From positions 1,798,001-1,862,000 of the forward strand of contig CBDCLS010000006.1 of assembly GCA_965218775.1 (NCBI GenBank): a stretch of 64,000 nt of DNA, read 5' to 3'. The stretch comes from CAUZIZ01 sp965218775 (GTDB lineage Bacteria > Acidobacteriota > UBA6911 > RPQK01 > JAJDTT01). This document shows, in pieces, positions 60,675 to 64,000 of this stretch. Each line of letters opens with the position of its first letter. Positions within the stretch are counted from its first letter, which is position 1. The position numbers were made by a program, and so were the translations under genes. The notes beneath the pieces are model-generated. The model searched no databases. It saw nothing but the letters and a program-made list of their open reading frames with translations, and was not told the DNA's origin.

Positions 60675-62417
60675 TCAGTCGCGCGTGCTGACCTTCCCAG
60701 AGAGCCGAAACGGCTTTCCAGCTCTGCCACCTGCGGGTAACCCGAGGGGCAGCTGGACATCGAGCAGGTAAGGACGCTTCTCCTTTTCCGTGACCTTGAG
60801 CCCGTGGCCGATAGCTTCCTCTAGCCTGGTCTCTTCGTCGACGCGCATACCTTCGACACCAAACCCTTCGGCGATCTTGACCGGGTCCATACCGTCGAGC
60901 ACCACCCCACTGTATTCCCTGGTGTGCTCAATCTGATCTCTTGCTCCACGGAAGGAGTTCGCGACGATGCCGTAGGCGTTGTTGTTGGGTATCACGTAGA
61001 GCACCGGGATCCCGTGATGGGCTGCCGTCCACAATCCCGAGTCCGCGTAGTACATCGAGCCATCGCCTACCAGGCCAACAACCGGCTTGTCCGGCGACGC
61101 GAGCTTCGCTCCCAGCGCCGCTCCGATGCCGTAGCCTTCAGAGCCACCCGCTGGACGAATGAATACGTTGTTCCGCCTATCTTCGTTGGCGAGTACACAG
61201 TCGAGCGGTACGGCAAACTGCTCGGTTGTGACCAGTCCGCCGCCGATGTTTTCGAGTGCGCTGTCGAGAGCGTCGAGCAGAGCCAAGGGCCCCACGCCTG
61301 ATGGCTGTCCGTTGGGCGGCAGAGCTCGTCGCCTTTGCTCACGCAAACTGGCCGCTTGTTCTCTGGCGGCGCTGCGCCGGTCGTTGTAGCGCTGGGGAGA
61401 AGGCCCGCTGGACGTCAGCTGCCCCAGCTTTTCAAGAGCGCGCCGTTCGTCGGCGAGGATTGCCAGATCGAGGGCGGGGAGGTTCTCGAAGTTTTCGACA
61501 TCGGGACCAAGCGCGATGATCCGGTTTGCCGCCGCGAAAGGAGCGTAGTCTGCGGGTATTCCCTCGGCGCCATGGCGCACTCCGATGCAGATGATGTGGT
61601 CGGGGGTGATGGCTGCTGCAGCGGGTTCTAGCCTGCCACAATGCAGAGGATGTTTGATAGTAACGCCTCGCAGGTCGCCGAAGTTGGTCGCGATCGCCGC
61701 TCCGAAGTGCTCAGCCAGGGTCGTGACCTGGGCCTCGGCTCCACTCTTCCAGACGCCATCTCCCACGTAGATCAGCGGACGCTCGGCTTCGCCGAGAGCA
61801 CCTGCGACTGCTTTCAGGTCCCCATCCGACGGATAACCCGCACGAAGCTCGGGGATACTGGTCTCTATGAGGTTGGCGCTGACCTGCTGATTGTGGAGCA
61901 CCCTGTCGTAAACAGCCAGGTGAACGGGGCCGAGTGGTGGGGTCTTGGCGACCCTGATTGCCCTTTCGATCGCCTCTGGAAGCCCCCCAGGTTCGATGAC
62001 TGTCCAATTTGCCTTCGTCAAGGGGGCCGATATCGAGGTTGGCCCGAAGTTGTGGCTCAGGTCAAGCGCGATCTTGTCGGCGAAGCTACCGGTATCGCCG
62101 GCGAACGTGATCACCACTACGGGGAGGCTTCCGGCCCACACATTGATGAGCTGCCCCATGCATTGGGCGAGCCCGGCCCCCAGGTGGACCACCATCACCG
62201 CCGGTTCACCCCTCACCTGCGTATAACCACCGGCCATGGCGGTCACAGTTCCCTCGTGCAGCGCCAGGATTCCGTGGATGTCCGGGTGCGCATGCAGCGA
62301 ATCGAAGAAACTCGCCTCTCGTGATCCGGGGTTGTAGAAAACGTACTTGACTCCCAAAGCTGCGAGCTGCTCGACCATGATCTGTGACGGAGTAGCGGTA
62401 ATCGGTCTCCTGGACAT
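60675..62417 (-). CDS. thiamine-diphosphate-dependent enzyme (acetolactate synthase-like)
   Basis: A 580-residue ThDP enzyme with the usual three domains. The N-terminal pyrimidine domain carries the catalytic Glu in ILALHEGTVTAMAGGY. The central domain contains RPLIYVGDGVWKSGAEAQ. The C-terminal pyrophosphate domain has GDGSMYYADSGLWTAAHHGI ... IPNNNAYG, the GDG-x(24-27)-NN Mg-ThDP motif. Possible activities include acetolactate synthase, benzoylformate decarboxylase and oxalyl-CoA decarboxylase-like reactions; IPNNNAYG and the sequence overall lean to the benzoylformate decarboxylase-like side. ATG 62417 with GGGAGGGAAC upstream fixes the start. Confidence 0.85.
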   Translation of the reverse strand: MSRRPITATPSQIMVEQLAALGVKYVFYNPGSREASFFDSLHAHPDIHGILALHEGTVTAMAGGYTQVRGEPAVMVVHLGAGLAQCMGQLINVWAGSLPVVVITFAGDTGSFADKIALDLSHNFGPTSISAPLTKANWTVIEPGGLPEAIERAIRVAKTPPLGPVHLAVYDRVLHNQQVSANLIETSIPELRAGYPSDGDLKAVAGALGEAERPLIYVGDGVWKSGAEAQVTTLAEHFGAAIATNFGDLRGVTIKHPLHCGRLEPAAAAITPDHIICIGVRHGAEGIPADYAPFAAANRIIALGPDVENFENLPALDLAILADERRALEKLGQLTSSGPSPQRYNDRRSAAREQAASLREQRRRALPPNGQPSGVGPLALLDALDSALENIGGGLVTTEQFAVPLDCVLANEDRRNNVFIRPAGGSEGYGIGAALGAKLASPDKPVVGLVGDGSMYYADSGLWTAAHHGIPVLYVIPNNNAYGIVANSFRGARDQIEHTREYSGVVLDGMDPVKIAEGFGVEGMRVDEETRLEEAIGHGLKVTEKEKRPYLLDVQLPLGLPAGGRAGKPFRLSGKVSTRD

Positions 62418-62530
62418 GTTCCCTCCCGAGGGTATCAAGTTGAGATCCGGTCAGCGAGAATGGCCGGGTGGAGCCATTGTACAGGGGGCACCGTGGTGAT
62501 GATGCCCCGTATTGGGATATGAGGCTATTA

Positions 62531-62602
62531 AAGCCCGCATTTCTCATCGCCTGTCGCAGCGAGGCGTCGCAAGGGCCGTCCTGGCAAGGCTTGCGACCGA
62601 GA
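62531..62602. mobile_element. 181-bp MITE-like palindrome, half copy 3
   Basis: GCCCGCATTTCTCATCGCC and the following ~50 bp match the left half of copy 2 with only two or three changes. The right half is missing; sequence of the glycosidase-like gene begins immediately. Confidence 0.75.
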
Positions 62603-63180
62603 CCACTCGTGGCAAGCCCCTCGAGGAGATGTATACCAATGGTATTACCCGCTATTCCCGAGCTCCTCATGTGTATCTGGCCTTTCCGAAGCGCTTTGTT
62701 CCCTGGAGAACACTCATTGACGATGTGCCCCATGCAGGAGCTTCTGATGCAGTCTTCATGAGCAGTCGTGATGGGCTACATTGGGACCGTCGATTCATGG
62801 AAGGTTTCATCCGTCCAGGTAGAGACCGGCGCAATTGGGTTCACCGCAACAACATGCCGGCGATCGGGATCCTGTCCACGGCAGCGGACGAGATTTCCCT
62901 GTACGTCGTCCGGAATTACACCTTTCCGACGGTCCACCTGGAACGTATGGTCGTTCGGACCGACGGTTTCGTTTCAGCCCATGCAGGCTACGAGGACGGC
63001 GAACTTCTTACCAAGCCCCTCGTTTTCGAGGGAGGCAACCTGGTTCTGAACTTTGCCACCTCGGCCGCAGGCAGCATCCGATTGGAGATTCAGGACTCCC
63101 GCGGGAATCCGCTGCCGGGTTTCGCTCTTGAGGAATCACCGATGATCTGGGGTGACGAGATCGAGCATTCGGTGAGCTAG
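62602..63180 (+). pseudogene. propeller lipoprotein paralogue, C-terminal part
   Basis: Begins KPLEEMYTNGITRYSRAPHV, then SSRDGLHWDRRFMEGFIRPG, ISLYVVRNYTFPTVHLERMV, RTDGFVSAHAGYEDGELLTK and VFEGGNLVLNFATSAAGSI, the same architecture as 36569-38164. The N-terminal half is absent: coding homology starts exactly where the MITE half copy ends, and the open frame runs backward through the element. It would lack a signal and most of the propeller. Confidence 0.75.
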
Positions 63181-63246
63181 GAGCGAAGTCATGCCAAGGC
63201 AACTTCAGACACGCCTCTGAGAAGGATTGCAGGGAAGCCGGTACGA

Positions 63247-63299
63247 CTGAGGTTTGTGATGAAAGACGCGGATCTCTACTCCCTCAGGTTCAGGTAGAT
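63247..63299. repeat. 53-bp repeat shared with 18022-18074
   Basis: ACTGAGGTTTGTGATGAAAG and following bases. On the minus strand a frame from about 63333 reads SADLLALIYLNLRE-stop into it, a gene tail similar to HDLLEGYVPFYLNLKK at the other copy. Confidence 0.45.
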
Positions 63300-63375
63300 A
63301 AGGGCCAGGAGGTCGGCGCTCTGACTTCGAGACGGGGCACGAGTACGACCATCTCTTTGAATCGGACTTCAGGCG

Positions 63376-63609
63376 TCAATCATCTTCGCGAGATGCCTCG
63401 ATACTGGGTTCGCCTTCATGATTGATTGAGACTCCAAGCTCGATGGGTCGGCAGCATACGGAGCAGTCTTCAACGTATTCTTGAAATGCGATGGAGCAGT
63501 CGACGACTACCTCAACGCGTTCGCCGAAGTAGGGGCAGGCGATCGGGATTACTTCTAATTCGTGTGTCACATCTCGGTGATTCTGGCCGAAATAGCCCGT
63601 GAGGGCCAC
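63376..63609 (-). CDS. CPXCG-family cysteine-rich protein with altered motif
   Basis: A short cytoplasmic protein of at most 77 residues: IACPYFGERVEVVVDCSIAF, then QEYVEDCSVCCRPIELGVSI. The family signature is C-P-Y-C-G-E ... C ... YVEDCxVCCRPI, a small zinc-binding protein of unknown role. Here the second Cys of the first pair is Phe (CPYFGE), so the metal site lacks one ligand. GTG 63609, 1 bp after the stop of the DinB-like gene, gives the longest form; GTG 63573 fits the family length better. It is co-transcribed with the DinB-like gene. Confidence 0.75.
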   Translation of the reverse strand: MALTGYFGQNHRDVTHELEVIPIACPYFGERVEVVVDCSIAFQEYVEDCSVCCRPIELGVSINHEGEPSIEASREDD

Positions 63610-63610
63610 C

Positions 63611-64000
63611 CTAGGGAAAGTCGGGATGACTCTTGATGGCTTGAATCTGGGCCAGGTGGCGATCCATGTGAAAGCTCAGGAATTCGAGGCGTTGGCGTGC
63701 ATCGAGAGGCCCAGACAGGTAGTGGGGATAGATGGCCCGAGAGAGATCTAGTCCCTGGAGCACTGGCTGGAGAGTCTCCAGGACGGACTGCCCCGCTTCT
63801 AGGCGAGCAACCCAGTAGGCCAGCGTCCCTTCGCCCGCGGGCGTAGCTCCGGGCGGTGCCTTCTCCCTTGGCTTCCAGGTCTTGGCAACCACCTCTTCAA
63901 TCGGTACCCCTTTGTGGACTGGCTCGCCGCTCCAGACAGGGGTTCCATTGCGGAGTCCTTCAGCAGCTCGCCAGATGAAATCGAGTCCGTTCAGCTCGGC
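63611..64000 (-). CDS. DinB-superfamily protein, C-terminal part (runs off the right edge)
   Basis: The 129 codons present read NGLDFIWRAAEGLRNGTPVW from the edge, then LAYWVARLEAGQSVLETLQP and LEFLSFHMDRHLAQIQAIKS. The last stretch, with His in FHMDRHLAQI, is the fourth helix of the DinB/YfiT four-helix bundle, metal-dependent thiol-transferase-like proteins. The N-terminus lies outside the window; the frame is open to the edge. It precedes the CPXCG gene by 1 bp. Confidence 0.75.
   Translation of the reverse strand, partial: AELNGLDFIWRAAEGLRNGTPVWSGEPVHKGVPIEEVVAKTWKPREKAPPGATPAGEGTLAYWVARLEAGQSVLETLQPVLQGLDLSRAIYPHYLSGPLDARQRLEFLSFHMDRHLAQIQAIKSHPDFP

Overview
The window looks like a chromosomal stretch from a free-living or host-associated environmental bacterium, most like Acidobacteriota or a neighbouring lineage. 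The evidence is content only: intact and decayed DUF1553/DUF1501 (planctomycete-type cytochrome) pairs, a secreted protein with the C-terminal domain common in acidobacterial secreted proteins, FG-GAP and kelch proteins, many amidohydrolases, 2OG-Fe(II) dioxygenases and SDRs. There is no rRNA, tRNA or CRISPR array to settle the taxonomy.

Layout. 1-9.0 kb: partial Nudix hydrolase, BNR exo-hydrolase-like protein, alpha/beta hydrolase, a secreted hypothetical, gene debris, then a class III aminotransferase downstream of a kelch-sodium/solute symporter fusion. 9.1-14.6 kb: aldo/keto reductase remnant and an apparent operon of C-N hydrolase, DUF1549/DUF1553 and DUF1501 proteins. 14.7-19.8 kb: secreted protein, two convergent toxin-antitoxin modules (VapBC; AbrB-RelE), a MetE-like fragment and a MscS channel. 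19.8-30.2 kb: mobile region with a DDE transposase, truncated Gfo/Idh oxidoreductase joined head to head with a lectin/FG-GAP protein, IS1-like and IS91-like remnants, three palindromic elements and a frameshifted beta-helix protein. 30.3-41.9 kb: SDR, dead thiamine-diphosphate enzyme, MBL hydrolase, amidohydrolase, glycosidase-like lipoprotein, PhyH dioxygenase, dead DUF1553/DUF1501 pair, flavin reductase. 41.9-50.6 kb: third TA module (AbrB-PIN), a three-gene DUF59 / amidohydrolase / dehalogenase-like ferredoxin operon, TauD dioxygenase, SDR, amidohydrolase, and a homocysteine methyltransferase-SAM methyltransferase fusion. 50.7-59.4 kb: truncated thiD, YtxH-type proteins, a two-gene IS and a complete 4.45-kb four-gene transposon. 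59.9-64 kb: TPR protein, thiamine-diphosphate enzyme, truncated glycosidase-like gene, CPXCG protein and partial DinB protein.

The strongest result is the transposon at 54625-59079. It has perfect 13-bp terminal inverted repeats, a 6-bp target duplication, a DDE transposase, a TniB/ExeA-like ATPase, a second RepA-like ATPase, a zinc-finger DUF6431-type protein and its own terminator. It sits inside a CBS-domain gene whose 158-residue reading frame is restored exactly if the element and one target copy are removed.

A second theme is a set of palindromic MITE-like repeats, one 181-bp family being present twice intact and once as a half, each time inside or at the edge of a broken gene. Together with about twenty gene remnants this indicates a genome undergoing active rearrangement and pseudogenisation.
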